A stretch of 64,000 nucleotides of DNA, taken from NCBI RefSeq assembly GCF_001425445.1, contig NZ_LMQU01000010.1, forward strand, positions 565,501 through 629,500. Reading direction: 5' to 3'. Under the pieces are notes generated by a model, which was not told where the DNA came from, did not search any database, and was given only the letters and a program-made list of their open reading frames with translations. This document shows, one piece after another, positions 53,036-61,401 of the stretch. Made by a program: the position numbers and the translations under genes. Positions within the stretch are counted from its first letter, which is position 1, and each line of letters opens with the position of its first letter. This stretch comes from Devosia sp. Leaf420. GTDB taxonomy: Bacteria > Pseudomonadota > Alphaproteobacteria > Rhizobiales > Devosiaceae.

Positions 53036-53628
53036 AAATACCAGGTCAGTGCAGCAGCACTGGCCGGATCGAAATGAATGGTGACAGTGGCGTCCTGAGC
53101 TTCATCGGTGGCGCCATCCGTCCACTTGCGCTGCAAGAGCGTGATGGTTTCGGCCGCCTCGTCCGAGCTTTTCAGGACATAGTCGAAACAATCCGTCGGC
53201 CCGGTATTGCCGCTCATCTGGCTGCGAATGGCCCAAAGCTCGCGGCCGCCGATCGGCATCCCATCATCGCGACGCGCAGCGCGTAGGGTCGGCAGCCAAT
53301 CGATGGTGGATTCGCAGATAAAGCGATTGTCCTCAAATGTGCCTTGATCGGTGAAATACACATTGACCTCATCGTCCCAGGCATTGCCGATTTCGAAGGT
53401 CGCGCCGGTATCGGTCACATCGAGATAAATATCGGACCAGGCGCAGCCCTCACCCTCCTGATTATAGCACCACCGCTCCGACTCCTTCATGAGCGTCGCC
53501 ACTTCTCCGATCGGCAGAGCCTTGCCAATCTTCATGCGTTGGAGAACGTCACTGACGCTCTTATCAAAAGCCAAAGCAGGGGTGAGGCCGGCCAGTGCGG
53601 TGACGAAACAGGTCAGGGCGAAGCGCAT
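53032..53628 (-). CDS. Exported protein of unknown function
   Basis: A 198-residue protein with a Sec signal peptide ([20 protein letters not shown], cleavage near 20) and a mature domain with four cysteines ([28 protein letters not shown]) that could form two disulfides, as expected for a periplasmic protein. I do not recognise the family. The ATG at 53628 was chosen because GGAGG lies just upstream; another ATG sits four codons earlier. Its stop interlocks with that of the VOC gene. Confidence 0.75.
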   Translation of the reverse strand: MRFALTCFVTALAGLTPALAFDKSVSDVLQRMKIGKALPIGEVATLMKESERWCYNQEGEGCAWSDIYLDVTDTGATFEIGNAWDDEVNVYFTDQGTFEDNRFICESTIDWLPTLRAARRDDGMPIGGRELWAIRSQMSGNTGPTDCFDYVLKSSDEAAETITLLQRKWTDGATDEAQDATVTIHFDPASAAALTWYF

Positions 53629-53690
53629 CTTGTCCTCCATGGCAGGGTTGTCCGCAGTCTAGGGAAAAGACGCCCCGAGGCAACCCACGC

Positions 53691-53720
53691 TTGACAAACG
53701 TAATGGTATAACATTTATCT
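53691..53720 (+). promoter_or_regulatory. Promoter and dyad before the flavoprotein gene
   Basis: TTGACA (53691-53696) and TTTATC (53714-53719) with 17 bp spacing fit a strong sigma-70 promoter. The spacer holds TAATG (53701-53705) and CATTT (53712-53716), a dyad that could be an operator. It lies about 32 bp before the flavoprotein ATG. Confidence 0.55.
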
Positions 53721-53751
53721 GGCCTCCCTAATTGGACGGAAAGGCAGTGTC

Positions 53752-54642
53752 ATGCAAGACGTAGTCATCATCGGCGGCAGCTTTGCCGGGCTCTCGGCAG
53801 CCCTGCAACTCGGGAGAGCGCGTCGGAAGGTCACCGTCCTCGACACCGCCACGCCCCGCAACCGCTTTGCCGACCACGCCCATGGGATCCTGGGCCATGA
53901 TGGCAAGGCGCCACAGGATATTCTTGCCGCGGCCCGCGCCCAGTTTCTCCCCTATCGCAGCGTCACATTCCGGAACGACGGCGCAAGCCTGATCGAAGGC
54001 GAAAAAGACCGGTTTGTCGTCACGCTAAACAGTGGTGACCGTATTGAAACGCGCCGCATCATCCTGAGCCACGGCATTACCGATATCATGCCCGATATTC
54101 CCGGCTTTGCTCGCGCCTGGGGCAAGACGGTGCTCCATTGCCCCTATTGCCATGGCTTCGAAGTGGCGGATCGACGCTTGGGCGTGCTCTATTTCAGCCC
54201 GCTCTCGGCCCATGTCACCGCCATGCTGCAAGATTGGACCGCAGACCTGACGGTCTTCGCCGATGGCCACGAAATCGATCCGGAATTTCGAGCCAAGCTC
54301 GCGCATAAAAATATCAAACTGGTCGAACCCAAGGTAACCGGCCTCATCGAAACCGGTGGCGTCCTGTCGGCCGTGCAAGTCGCAAGCGGCGCGAAGGTCG
54401 GTCTCGACGCTTTGTTCGCCGGCCCGCGTCAGAAACCGTCGACTGACCTTCATGCCCAGCTTGGGCTCATCTTGGACGAGATGCCGCTTGGTCAGGTCAT
54501 TCATGTCGATGAGATGTATCAAACGAGTGTGCCGGGCATTTACGCCGCAGGCGACGTGGCGAGCCCCCGCCAATCAGTGCCCCTCGCCATGGCCGCGGGC
54601 AATCTCGCCGGCGTCAACTGCCACCATTCGCTGCTCGATTAG
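53752..54642 (+). CDS. FAD-dependent oxidoreductase, thioredoxin-reductase-like
   Basis: A 296-residue flavoprotein of the low-molecular-weight thioredoxin reductase type. The FAD-binding motif is IIGGSFAGLSAALQLGRARR at the N-terminus. The redox-active pair is Cys130/Cys133 in LHCPYCHGFE, and a second FAD motif, YAAGDVASPR, is near the end. The usual NADPH-binding GxGxxA/G is not visible: that region reads RLGVLYFSPLSAHVTAML, so the electron donor may differ from ordinary TrxB. No thioredoxin gene is adjacent. Confidence 0.85.
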   Translation: MQDVVIIGGSFAGLSAALQLGRARRKVTVLDTATPRNRFADHAHGILGHDGKAPQDILAAARAQFLPYRSVTFRNDGASLIEGEKDRFVVTLNSGDRIETRRIILSHGITDIMPDIPGFARAWGKTVLHCPYCHGFEVADRRLGVLYFSPLSAHVTAMLQDWTADLTVFADGHEIDPEFRAKLAHKNIKLVEPKVTGLIETGGVLSAVQVASGAKVGLDALFAGPRQKPSTDLHAQLGLILDEMPLGQVIHVDEMYQTSVPGIYAAGDVASPRQSVPLAMAAGNLAGVNCHHSLLD

Positions 54643-54702
54643 CAGCCTTGCCAGATGCTGCCGGGCCGTGACGATTGCGCCCGGCAGTGCTATGAGGCCG
54701 GC

Positions 54703-55713
54703 ATGACCGCGCCTCACGCTCATCCCTTCAAAGTCATGGCGATCTATAAGTTCGCCTCCCTTCCCGATGCCGAAGCCCTCAAGGCGCCGCTCGCCGCCTT
54801 CTGTTGCGGCCGAGATATCAAGGGTACGCTAATTCTGGCGCCCGAGGGCATCAACGGCACAGTCGCCGGCACGCCGGCCGCCATCGATGCTCTGGCCGAT
54901 TTCTTGTTTGTCTCCGGTCCGTTCGACACGAGGCTCCAGGGCGCAGAAGTAAAGTATTCTTTCGCCGACGAAGCGCCATTTCTGCGCATGAAGGTGCGCC
55001 TCAAGCCCGAGATCGTCACCCTCCGCGCGCCCGAGGCCGATCCGTCCAAACAGGTCGGCACTTATGTCGAGCCGGAAGATTGGAACGACCTCATCGATCG
55101 CAACGATGTCGTGCTGGTCGATACCCGCAACGACTACGAAGTCGGCCTTGGCACCTTTCAGCGCGCGCTCGATCCCAAGACGGCGAGCTTTGTCGAGTTC
55201 AAGGATTATGTCGCCAAGAACCTCGACCCCGCGCGCGACAAGAAAGTCGCCATGTTCTGCACCGGCGGCATCCGCTGCGAAAAGGCTTCTTCGTACCTTT
55301 TGAGCCAAGGCTTTGAGGAAGTGTTTCACCTCAAGGGTGGAATCCTCAAATATCTCGAAGTGACGCCCAAGGAAGAAAGCCGCTTTGCCGGCGAGTGCTT
55401 CGTGTTCGACGATCGCGTCTCAGTCGGCCACGGCCTCGAACTCGGCGACGCCACCTTATGCCGCGCCTGCCGCCATCCGCTGACGGCGGCCGACCGCGCC
55501 GACAAGGATTTCGCCGAAGGCCTCTCCTGCCCCTATTGCGCCGGCGACACCGCCAAGCACCAATCCGCCGCGGAACGGCAGCACCAGATGGACCTCGCCA
55601 AACAACGCGGCACAGCCCACCTTGGCGACGCCGTAAAGGAAATCGCGGCACGGGCGAAAGCGGAGAAAATCGCGCGCGCCGAGGAGTCGCGGGCGCGAAA
55701 TAGCCAAGATTGA
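54703..55713 (+). CDS. trhO: tRNA uridine(34) hydroxylase
   Basis: Rhodanese-family enzyme (336 residues) that hydroxylates U34 of certain tRNAs (formerly YceA). An N-terminal acylphosphatase-like domain (1-about 95) with FASLPDAEALKAPLAAFCC precedes the rhodanese domain, whose active-site Cys186 is in FCTGGIRCEKASSYL. A Cys-rich C-terminal region (CRACRHPL, SCPYCAGD) may bind metal. The ATG at 54703 was preferred over an upstream in-frame start because GAGG precedes it and it matches the family. Prephenate is the hydroxyl source in known members. Confidence 0.92.
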   Translation: MTAPHAHPFKVMAIYKFASLPDAEALKAPLAAFCCGRDIKGTLILAPEGINGTVAGTPAAIDALADFLFVSGPFDTRLQGAEVKYSFADEAPFLRMKVRLKPEIVTLRAPEADPSKQVGTYVEPEDWNDLIDRNDVVLVDTRNDYEVGLGTFQRALDPKTASFVEFKDYVAKNLDPARDKKVAMFCTGGIRCEKASSYLLSQGFEEVFHLKGGILKYLEVTPKEESRFAGECFVFDDRVSVGHGLELGDATLCRACRHPLTAADRADKDFAEGLSCPYCAGDTAKHQSAAERQHQMDLAKQRGTAHLGDAVKEIAARAKAEKIARAEESRARNSQD

Positions 55714-55738
55714 ATTGTACATACAAATGTACTAACAT
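55710..55738 (+). promoter_or_regulatory. Promoter with autorepressor palindrome for brnTA
   Basis: TTGAAT (55710-55715) and TAACAT (55733-55738) are spaced by 17 bp, overlapping the trhO stop. The spacer contains GTACAT and ATGTAC (55717-55722 and 55727-55732) separated by 4 bp, a near-ideal operator for the BrnA antitoxin or BrnT-BrnA complex, which autoregulate in known cases. Confidence 0.65.
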
Positions 55739-55744
55739 ACGGTC

Positions 55745-56047
55745 ATGGACTTCGAGTGGGACGAGGCGAAGTATCGGACCAACCTGATCAAGCACGGCAT
55801 CGATTTTGCCGATGCCGTCACCATCTTTTCCGGATGGACTTTTACCGTCATCGATACCCGTTTCGATTACGGCGAAGAGCGCAAGATCAGCACGGGTAAG
55901 ATGCATGATGTCCTGATCGTTGTCGTCATCCATACGCACCGCGGTGGCACGACGCGCTTGATTTCCGCGCGGCCCGCATCCGCCAAGGAAAGAATGACAT
56001 ATGAAACCGCCTTACTCTCGGCCCTTGACGATGGAAGAGCTGGCTAA
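55745..56047 (+). CDS. brnT: BrnT-type toxin
   Basis: A 100-residue ribonuclease toxin of the BrnT family (RelE-like fold). The start DFEWDEAKYRTNLIKHGIDFADAV is diagnostic, and the C-terminus ends in positively charged residues that could cleave mRNA. Together with the overlapping BrnA gene it forms a type II toxin-antitoxin module, with the toxin first, as usual for this family. A palindromic operator and promoter lie just upstream. Confidence 0.9.
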   Translation: MDFEWDEAKYRTNLIKHGIDFADAVTIFSGWTFTVIDTRFDYGEERKISTGKMHDVLIVVVIHTHRGGTTRLISARPASAKERMTYETALLSALDDGRAG

Positions 56048-56264
56048 CATTGCCGACGAGGATATTGACTTCAGCGACATCCCGGAACTCGACGATGAAT
56101 TCTGGAAGAATGCCAAACTGGTTGAACCATCCGGGACGACACCCGTCACTCTGCGCGTCAAAACCTCGGTCCTCGAAGCATTCAAGGCCGACGGCAAGGG
56201 CTACCAGACGCGTATGAACGCGGTTCTGGAAGCCTATGTGCGGGCAATGAAGAAAGCGGGCTGA
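56001..56264 (+). CDS. brnA: BrnA-type antitoxin
   Basis: An 87-residue antitoxin. The N-terminus (RPLTMEELANIADEDIDFSDIPELDDEFW) is acidic and probably flexible, the toxin-binding part. The C-terminal ribbon-helix-helix (VTLRVKTSVLEAFKADGKGYQTRMNAVLEAYVRAMKK) is the DNA-binding and dimerising part. It overlaps the toxin gene by 47 nt in another frame, giving coupled expression, and follows it directly as expected. Confidence 0.9.
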   Translation: MKPPYSRPLTMEELANIADEDIDFSDIPELDDEFWKNAKLVEPSGTTPVTLRVKTSVLEAFKADGKGYQTRMNAVLEAYVRAMKKAG

Positions 56265-56349
56265 AACACCTGCGCCATTCAACGCATAGACTCTTTCAAT
56301 GCGACGGCGGATATTCCGGCTTATCGACCTATTCGCATAAGCCAATCCA

Positions 56350-57279
56350 ATGGACCTCGATCAGCTTCGCACTTTTGACCGCATCGTTCGCGAGCAGAGT
56401 TTTACTAAGGCGGCGGCCTATCTCAATATTACCCAGGCGACAGCCTCGATGCGCATGCGGGCGCTGGAGCAGCTTTTGGGTGTTACGCTCTTCGTCCGCG
56501 GCCGCACCGTTACGCTCACCGATCAGGGCATGACTTTCCTGCCCTTTGCGCGCCGCATGATCGGCACGGCGCAGGAGGCGCGCGAAGCGCTGCGGCGGGT
56601 CGAGCGCGGGCGTATCACCATCGCCTCGCTCCGGAGCCTGGTGTCCCCGCTGATTACCGAGAGCCTCCTGCGTTTTCAGGAAAAGTACCCATCGGTCGAC
56701 GTGGTTGTGAACGAGGGGCGTCAGGCGCAGATCGCCGAAATGCTACACGAGCGCCAGTCCGAACTTGGCATCCTCTGCTGGCCCAATCTCGAACCGCTTG
56801 CCGTCGATCTCGTACCACTTTTGACCATGCGCGAGCGCGTACCCCTGGTGGTCACTCCCGAAATTGCCGTCAAACTCCCGGCGCGGCCAACGCTGGCCAA
56901 CATTCTCGATCACGTGCCGCGCGTCATTTCGCTCCGCTGGTGGCAGGTCGAGCCCGAAGGCGCCTCGGCCTTTACCCGCATGGCGCAGACCAGCGTCGAA
57001 TTGCCGACGGGCCCGGCGCGGCGTCTCGCGATCAAGGGCGAAGGCACCGGCTTTTTCGTCCAGTCCGCCATTGCCGACGATCTCGCGGCCGGGCGGCTGG
57101 TCGAAATCCAGCCCGTCGATGCCGAGCCGCTCCATCGCGACACGGCCATGGTCGTCCGCTCGCTTGCCGCGCTCGATCGCCCGATGCTGGTCGACTTCAT
57201 CCGCGAAATTGCGGGCGAATGCGCGCGGGTGGGCACAATCCTCGATAGCCGACTAGAAGACTTGCTGCCTGCGGCTTAG
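56350..57279 (+). CDS. LysR-family transcriptional regulator
   Basis: A 309-residue LTTR. The helix-turn-helix lies in DLDQLRTFDRIVREQSFTKAAAYLNITQATASMRMRALEQLLGVTLFVR (about residues 2-50). The effector-binding domain follows in two subdomains. It lies 22 bp upstream of a GMC oxidoreductase gene on the same strand, so it may control that enzyme; the effector is unknown. Confidence 0.9.
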   Translation: MDLDQLRTFDRIVREQSFTKAAAYLNITQATASMRMRALEQLLGVTLFVRGRTVTLTDQGMTFLPFARRMIGTAQEAREALRRVERGRITIASLRSLVSPLITESLLRFQEKYPSVDVVVNEGRQAQIAEMLHERQSELGILCWPNLEPLAVDLVPLLTMRERVPLVVTPEIAVKLPARPTLANILDHVPRVISLRWWQVEPEGASAFTRMAQTSVELPTGPARRLAIKGEGTGFFVQSAIADDLAAGRLVEIQPVDAEPLHRDTAMVVRSLAALDRPMLVDFIREIAGECARVGTILDSRLEDLLPAA

Positions 57280-57301
57280 TCTCCACGCAAGAGGAGATAT
57301 T

Positions 57302-58915
57302 ATGCCCACATACGACTTCGTCATTGCCGGCGGCGGCTCTGCCGCGTCGGTCGCCGCCTGGCGGCTGGTCAAGGAATTCGGTTTTCGCGTGCTCATGCTC
57401 GAGCGCGGGAGGGCGCGGACCAATCGCATCATGGCCATGCCCGCCGGCTATATGAAATATTTGGGGCAAGACACCTTCCTTGAAATGCACAAGACCGTGC
57501 CGCAGCCTCAGCTTGGCGGCCGCGCCCCGATCGTGCCGGTGGCCAAGGTTTTAGGCGGCGGCTCGTCGGTCAATGCCATGGTTTATATGCGCGGCCAGAA
57601 GGAAGACTATGACGGCTGGGCCCAGAGCCTCGGCAATGACCCATCGTGGTCCTATGACGGCATATTGCCCCACTTTACCGGCCTCGAAGACAATGCCCGG
57701 CTACATGATCGCTTCCACGGCGCGGGTGGCCCGCTGCGGGTCTCAGATCCCGGTTACACGACGCAGACGACGCATGATTTCATCGCCGCCGCCGAGGCGC
57801 TGGGCCATAAGCCGAACCCCGATTTCAATGGCGCGACCCAGTTCGGCGTCGGCATCATGCAGCACACCTATGCGCAATGGGGGCGCTATAAGGAGCGCTC
57901 GGACGCCGTCAAAGCCTTCCTCGATCCACTCAAGGACGACGAGCGGCTGACGATCATTTCCGAAGCGCGGGTCGACAAGATCCTTGTCGAGAACGGTCGC
58001 GCGACCGGCGTCAGCTATACCAGGAACGGAGAAAGCCACACCGTCCGCGCCGAGCGCGAAGTGCTTGTCGGCGCCGGCACCTATAACAGCGCCAAGCTGA
58101 TGATGCTATCGGGCATCGGCCCGGCCGATCATCTCCGCCAGCATGGCATTGCCGTCGTGGCCGATATCCCCGGCGTCGGCCAGAACCTTCAGGACCACCA
58201 CGAAGTCCCCGTTATCGCCACCACCAAAGGCAAGTCGGGCTACTTCGGCCAGGACCGCGGCTGGAACATGATCCGCAACGGCCTCCAATATCTGCTAACC
58301 AATACAGGTCCCGTCACGACCACTGGCATCGAAGCCTGCATGTTCTTTGATCCCGATGGCGGCCCACGCCCGACCATCCAGCTTTATTGCGCCCCAATCG
58401 TCTATCTCGATCGCGACGTTTCGGCCTCCAAGCCCACCTATGGCGTCACCTTCACCTCCTGCCTTCTCCGCCCCAAGGCCCGCGGCAGCGTCACCCTGCG
58501 CTCGGCCAATCCAGCTGATCAGCCAGTGGTCGACTGCAACTTCTTCGGACATCCCGACGATCTTCGCCTCACCATCGCGGCGCTGCACGAAGCGCGAAAA
58601 CTGCTGAAATCGTCACCCCTCGCGGAAAAGATCGACACCGAACTGCTGCCCGGCCCGGCGGTGATAGACGATCCAGAAGCGCTCGAAAAATATTGCGGGC
58701 AAACGGTCAAAACCAACTATCACCCCGTCGGCACGCTGCGCATGGGACGGGCGGATGATCCGACGGCGGTGGTCGATAGCGAGCTGCGCGTGCGCGGGAT
58801 CGACGGCCTGCGGGTGATCGACTGCTCGATCATGCCGCAGATCGTCTCGGGCAATACCAATGCCCCCGCCATGGCCATCGGATCCAAGGCGGCGAGCCTG
58901 GTTGCGGGGCGCTAA
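57302..58915 (+). CDS. GMC-family oxidoreductase
   Basis: FAD-dependent alcohol or choline dehydrogenase-type flavoenzyme (537 residues). The N-terminal FAD motif is VIAGGGSAASVAAWRL, and the GMC signature 1 lies around KVLGGGSSVNAMVYMRGQKEDYDGWAQ. Signature 2 is in VLVGAGTYNSAKLMMLSGIGPADHL (about 252-276). The C-terminal VIDCSIMPQIVSGNTNAPAMAIGSKAA carries the catalytic region. The substrate is probably a small alcohol or aldehyde. It is next to a LysR regulator that may control it. Confidence 0.9.
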   Translation: MPTYDFVIAGGGSAASVAAWRLVKEFGFRVLMLERGRARTNRIMAMPAGYMKYLGQDTFLEMHKTVPQPQLGGRAPIVPVAKVLGGGSSVNAMVYMRGQKEDYDGWAQSLGNDPSWSYDGILPHFTGLEDNARLHDRFHGAGGPLRVSDPGYTTQTTHDFIAAAEALGHKPNPDFNGATQFGVGIMQHTYAQWGRYKERSDAVKAFLDPLKDDERLTIISEARVDKILVENGRATGVSYTRNGESHTVRAEREVLVGAGTYNSAKLMMLSGIGPADHLRQHGIAVVADIPGVGQNLQDHHEVPVIATTKGKSGYFGQDRGWNMIRNGLQYLLTNTGPVTTTGIEACMFFDPDGGPRPTIQLYCAPIVYLDRDVSASKPTYGVTFTSCLLRPKARGSVTLRSANPADQPVVDCNFFGHPDDLRLTIAALHEARKLLKSSPLAEKIDTELLPGPAVIDDPEALEKYCGQTVKTNYHPVGTLRMGRADDPTAVVDSELRVRGIDGLRVIDCSIMPQIVSGNTNAPAMAIGSKAASLVAGR

Positions 58916-59694
58916 CCCAGCAACCCCGCCGCCTTCACCGCATCCACAAACGTCCGGCTCACCGGCACGACCGTGCCGTTCTCGAGCTCAAGCACTGGCT
59001 TGCCGCCCTGCCGAAATCCCCTGTGCACGGCGGCAAGCGCGACCCAATGCGAGCGATGCACCTGCAGCCCCGGCTCGGGCGCAGTCTCGCGGATGGCGTC
59101 GGACAACCGCATCAGCACCAGCGTCGTGCCCTTCTCCTTACTCACATCGACATAGTGGTCCGACACGGCAATATGCAGCAACCTTCCGCGCTGCGGTCGC
59201 GGCAAACGCTCGAGCAGAGCAGGTTCATCCGGCACAATCGCCGCCGCAACCTCCGCCCCCGCCGCCTTCGGCCGCATGCCGAGTAAGGCACTGAGCAATG
59301 TCACCGCCGCAGCAATGGCAGTGCAATAAACCAGCAATGTCAGAAGCCCGATCGGCGTGTCCGGCCCGAATGCCAAAAGATTGACCAGCGCCACCACTGC
59401 CGTGATCGGCGGCCCGGCCAGTGCGCCGCCGATCAGCGCAGCGACGGAGAGGGGAAACCACGTCTTGAGCCTGCGCTCGGCCAGCCCCGCCACCAAAGTG
59501 CCCATGGCCCCCGTGCCGATGATCACGGCGATCCAATAGAGCACCCTTGGCACAAGCGGCACGGCTTCATAGGTCCCGAACGGACCGACCAGCCCGGCAA
59601 TAAGACCCATGAGCGCGAGCAGCATCCAGCTCCGACCGTCGCGCATGAGGGCCTGCATTTGGCGAAGCGTGGATTGCAATGCGGTGTCGTTCAC
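58912..59694 (-). CDS. Membrane-bound LytTR transcriptional regulator
   Basis: A 260-residue regulator. About four N-terminal membrane helices (about 20-42, 50-72, 80-110, 113-138) form a sensor region. The C-terminus (about 160-260) is a LytTR DNA-binding domain with the segment RGRLLHIAVSDHYVDVSKEKGTTLVLMRLSDAIRE and VHRSHWVALAAVHRGFRQ. Proteins that combine a membrane sensor and DNA-binding domain control genes without a separate kinase. Its stop interlocks with the GMC gene. The target is unknown. Confidence 0.85.
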   Translation of the reverse strand: MNDTALQSTLRQMQALMRDGRSWMLLALMGLIAGLVGPFGTYEAVPLVPRVLYWIAVIIGTGAMGTLVAGLAERRLKTWFPLSVAALIGGALAGPPITAVVALVNLLAFGPDTPIGLLTLLVYCTAIAAAVTLLSALLGMRPKAAGAEVAAAIVPDEPALLERLPRPQRGRLLHIAVSDHYVDVSKEKGTTLVLMRLSDAIRETAPEPGLQVHRSHWVALAAVHRGFRQGGKPVLELENGTVVPVSRTFVDAVKAAGLLG

Positions 59695-59783
59695 GAAGCG
59701 GACATGCGGCTCAAGGATTGGCGTTTGCGCGAGTCAATCTAGCGGCACAAGGCTTGGCTTCATACCCCAGACGGACATTTGCC

Positions 59784-60278
59784 ATGACCCTTGCCCCGCT
59801 GCTCTCCGCCGATTTCGCCATCCAGATCCATGCCTTCACCGCGAGCCTTGCCGTGCCCGTCGGCGGCTTCGTGCTCTGGCGCAAGAAGGGCACGGCGCTC
59901 CACAAGCTGCTCGGAAGGGTCTGGGTGGTCCTGATGTTCATCGCCGCCACCAGCGCACTCTTCATCCACGAAATCCGGCTGATCGGGCCATTCAGCCCGA
60001 TCCATCTCTTTACGATTTTCACCTATGTCGCGCTCTTCAACGGCCTCCGCGCCATCATCGTGCACCACGATGTCGCGCGGCATCGCGGCAATATGCAGGG
60101 GCTCTATGTCGGCGCATTGCTTCTCGCCGGCGCCTTCACCCTGCTGCCTGGCCGGCGCATGAACGCGGTCCTCTTCGGGCCAGATGCCGGCTGGACCCCC
60201 TCGCTGCTCGCGATTGGCTCGATTCTGGCTGTCGCGGCTTTTCTCTGGCTGCGCTGGCGCCGTCCGGTAGCGGCCTAG
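59784..60278 (+). CDS. DUF2306 family membrane protein
   Basis: A 164-residue inner-membrane protein with four helices (about 10-30, 45-65, 75-95, 115-160). Conserved-looking residues are H-AFTASLAVPVGGFVLWRKKG and the histidine-rich loop RAIIVHHDVARHRGNMQGLY. Members are suspected to bind heme or metal through these histidines, which I cannot confirm. The ATG at 59784 is preceded by a weak ribosome-binding site. It overlaps mbfA at the 3' end. Confidence 0.78.
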   Translation: MTLAPLLSADFAIQIHAFTASLAVPVGGFVLWRKKGTALHKLLGRVWVVLMFIAATSALFIHEIRLIGPFSPIHLFTIFTYVALFNGLRAIIVHHDVARHRGNMQGLYVGALLLAGAFTLLPGRRMNAVLFGPDAGWTPSLLAIGSILAVAAFLWLRWRRPVAA

Positions 60279-61255
60279 GCCATGCCGATGAACACCCCGG
60301 CCCCGAACACCAGCGCGCCGCCGATGACGACCTGCAAGACCGCGCGCCAGAACGGGGTCTGCATATAGCGCTTCTGGATATAGGCGATGGCCCAGAGTTC
60401 GAGCACCACGACCGCCGCGGCAATACCGGTCGCCGTCCAGAAATCGTGGATCAGATAGGGCAGGGCGTGCCCGAGCCCGCCGACCGCTGTCATGATCCCG
60501 GCCGCAAAGCCGCGCTTGATGGGCGAACCGCGCCCGGTCAGCTTGCCATCGTCCGATGCGGCCTCGGTAAAGCCCATGGAAATGCCAGCGCCGATCGCGG
60601 CAGCGAGGCCAACGAGAAAGGTCTGGTGCGTGTCGCCCGTCGCAAAGGCTGCCGCAAAAACCGGCGCCAGCGTCGACACCGATCCATCCATCAGCCCCGC
60701 GAGGCCGGGCTGCACATAGGTCAGCAGAAACTGGCGATGCGCCTCGTCCTTCTCGGTATCGCGACCGTCCTCGCCAAGCAGTTTCTCATCGAGCTTGGTC
60801 GCTGTCGCCGCATGGCCGCGTTCGGCCCGCGCCAGATCGCCCAGAAGCTTGCGGATGCCGACGTCATTGGTCTGCTTGGCTGCTTCGAGATAGAAATGAT
60901 AGGCGCTCTCCTCCATCTCCCAAACCTGCTGGCGCGCCTGTTCGAGCGTCAGGGTCTTGAGCAGCCAGACCGGCTTGCGGTTGAGGAATCCGCGGACATG
61001 CTCGCGCCGGATCGGCACGAGCCGCTTGCCGAACCGATCGACATAGATATCGAGCAACCGCCGACGATGGTCATCCTCTTCGGCCGACATGGCTTCCAAA
61101 AGGGATGCCGAGCCCGGATAGGTGTCGCCGAGCCGTACCGCCAGTTCGGAATAGATGCGCCCATCTTCTTCCTCGGCCGCAATGGCCAGCGACAGGATTT
61201 CGCGCTCGGAGAGGCTCATAAACGCACGTCGATTGTCCGGCCAAAGGGTGAACAT
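60275..61255 (-). CDS. mbfA: Membrane-bound ferritin-like iron exporter
   Basis: MbfA (326 residues) exports iron in rhizobia under iron stress. The N-terminal ferritin-like domain (about 10-165) has iron ligands in LAIAAEEEDGRIYSELA, MSAEEDDHRRRL and MEESAYHFYLEAA (ExxH-type). The C-terminal domain (about 170-326) resembles the plant vacuolar iron transporter VIT1, with about five membrane helices starting at PGLAGLMDGSVSTLAPVFAAAF. Two Irr-type boxes sit directly upstream on the same strand, so repression by Irr is expected. ATG at 61255 was used; an internal ATG at 61219 is possible. Confidence 0.93.
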   Translation of the reverse strand: MFTLWPDNRRAFMSLSEREILSLAIAAEEEDGRIYSELAVRLGDTYPGSASLLEAMSAEEDDHRRRLLDIYVDRFGKRLVPIRREHVRGFLNRKPVWLLKTLTLEQARQQVWEMEESAYHFYLEAAKQTNDVGIRKLLGDLARAERGHAATATKLDEKLLGEDGRDTEKDEAHRQFLLTYVQPGLAGLMDGSVSTLAPVFAAAFATGDTHQTFLVGLAAAIGAGISMGFTEAASDDGKLTGRGSPIKRGFAAGIMTAVGGLGHALPYLIHDFWTATGIAAAVVVLELWAIAYIQKRYMQTPFWRAVLQVVIGGALVFGAGVFIGMA

Positions 61256-61268
61256 GATCGTCTCAACA

Positions 61269-61306
61269 TTAGAATTGTTCCAAACAATGATTAGAACGGT
61301 TCTAAA
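61269..61306. promoter_or_regulatory. Tandem Irr-type ICE boxes before mbfA
   Basis: Box 1 reads TTAGAA-TTG-TTCCAA (61269-61283) and box 2 reads TTAGAA-CGG-TTCTAA (61291-61305); the second is a perfect palindrome flanked by one extra A/T pair. The Irr iron-control element consensus is TTTAGAA-nnn-TTCTAAA. The boxes sit 14 bp upstream of the mbfA ATG in the divergent gap before the small membrane protein, and irr itself lies at 35.7 kb in this window. Confidence 0.8.
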
Positions 61307-61401
61307 GTTTGGGCAAGCGGCAAACGCGCGGGATTAACCCTCTTTGCGACGCGCCGCCGCAGGCCGTTGCGGCCCCGCTCGTCCATGCCCATGTGATTGC
61401 C

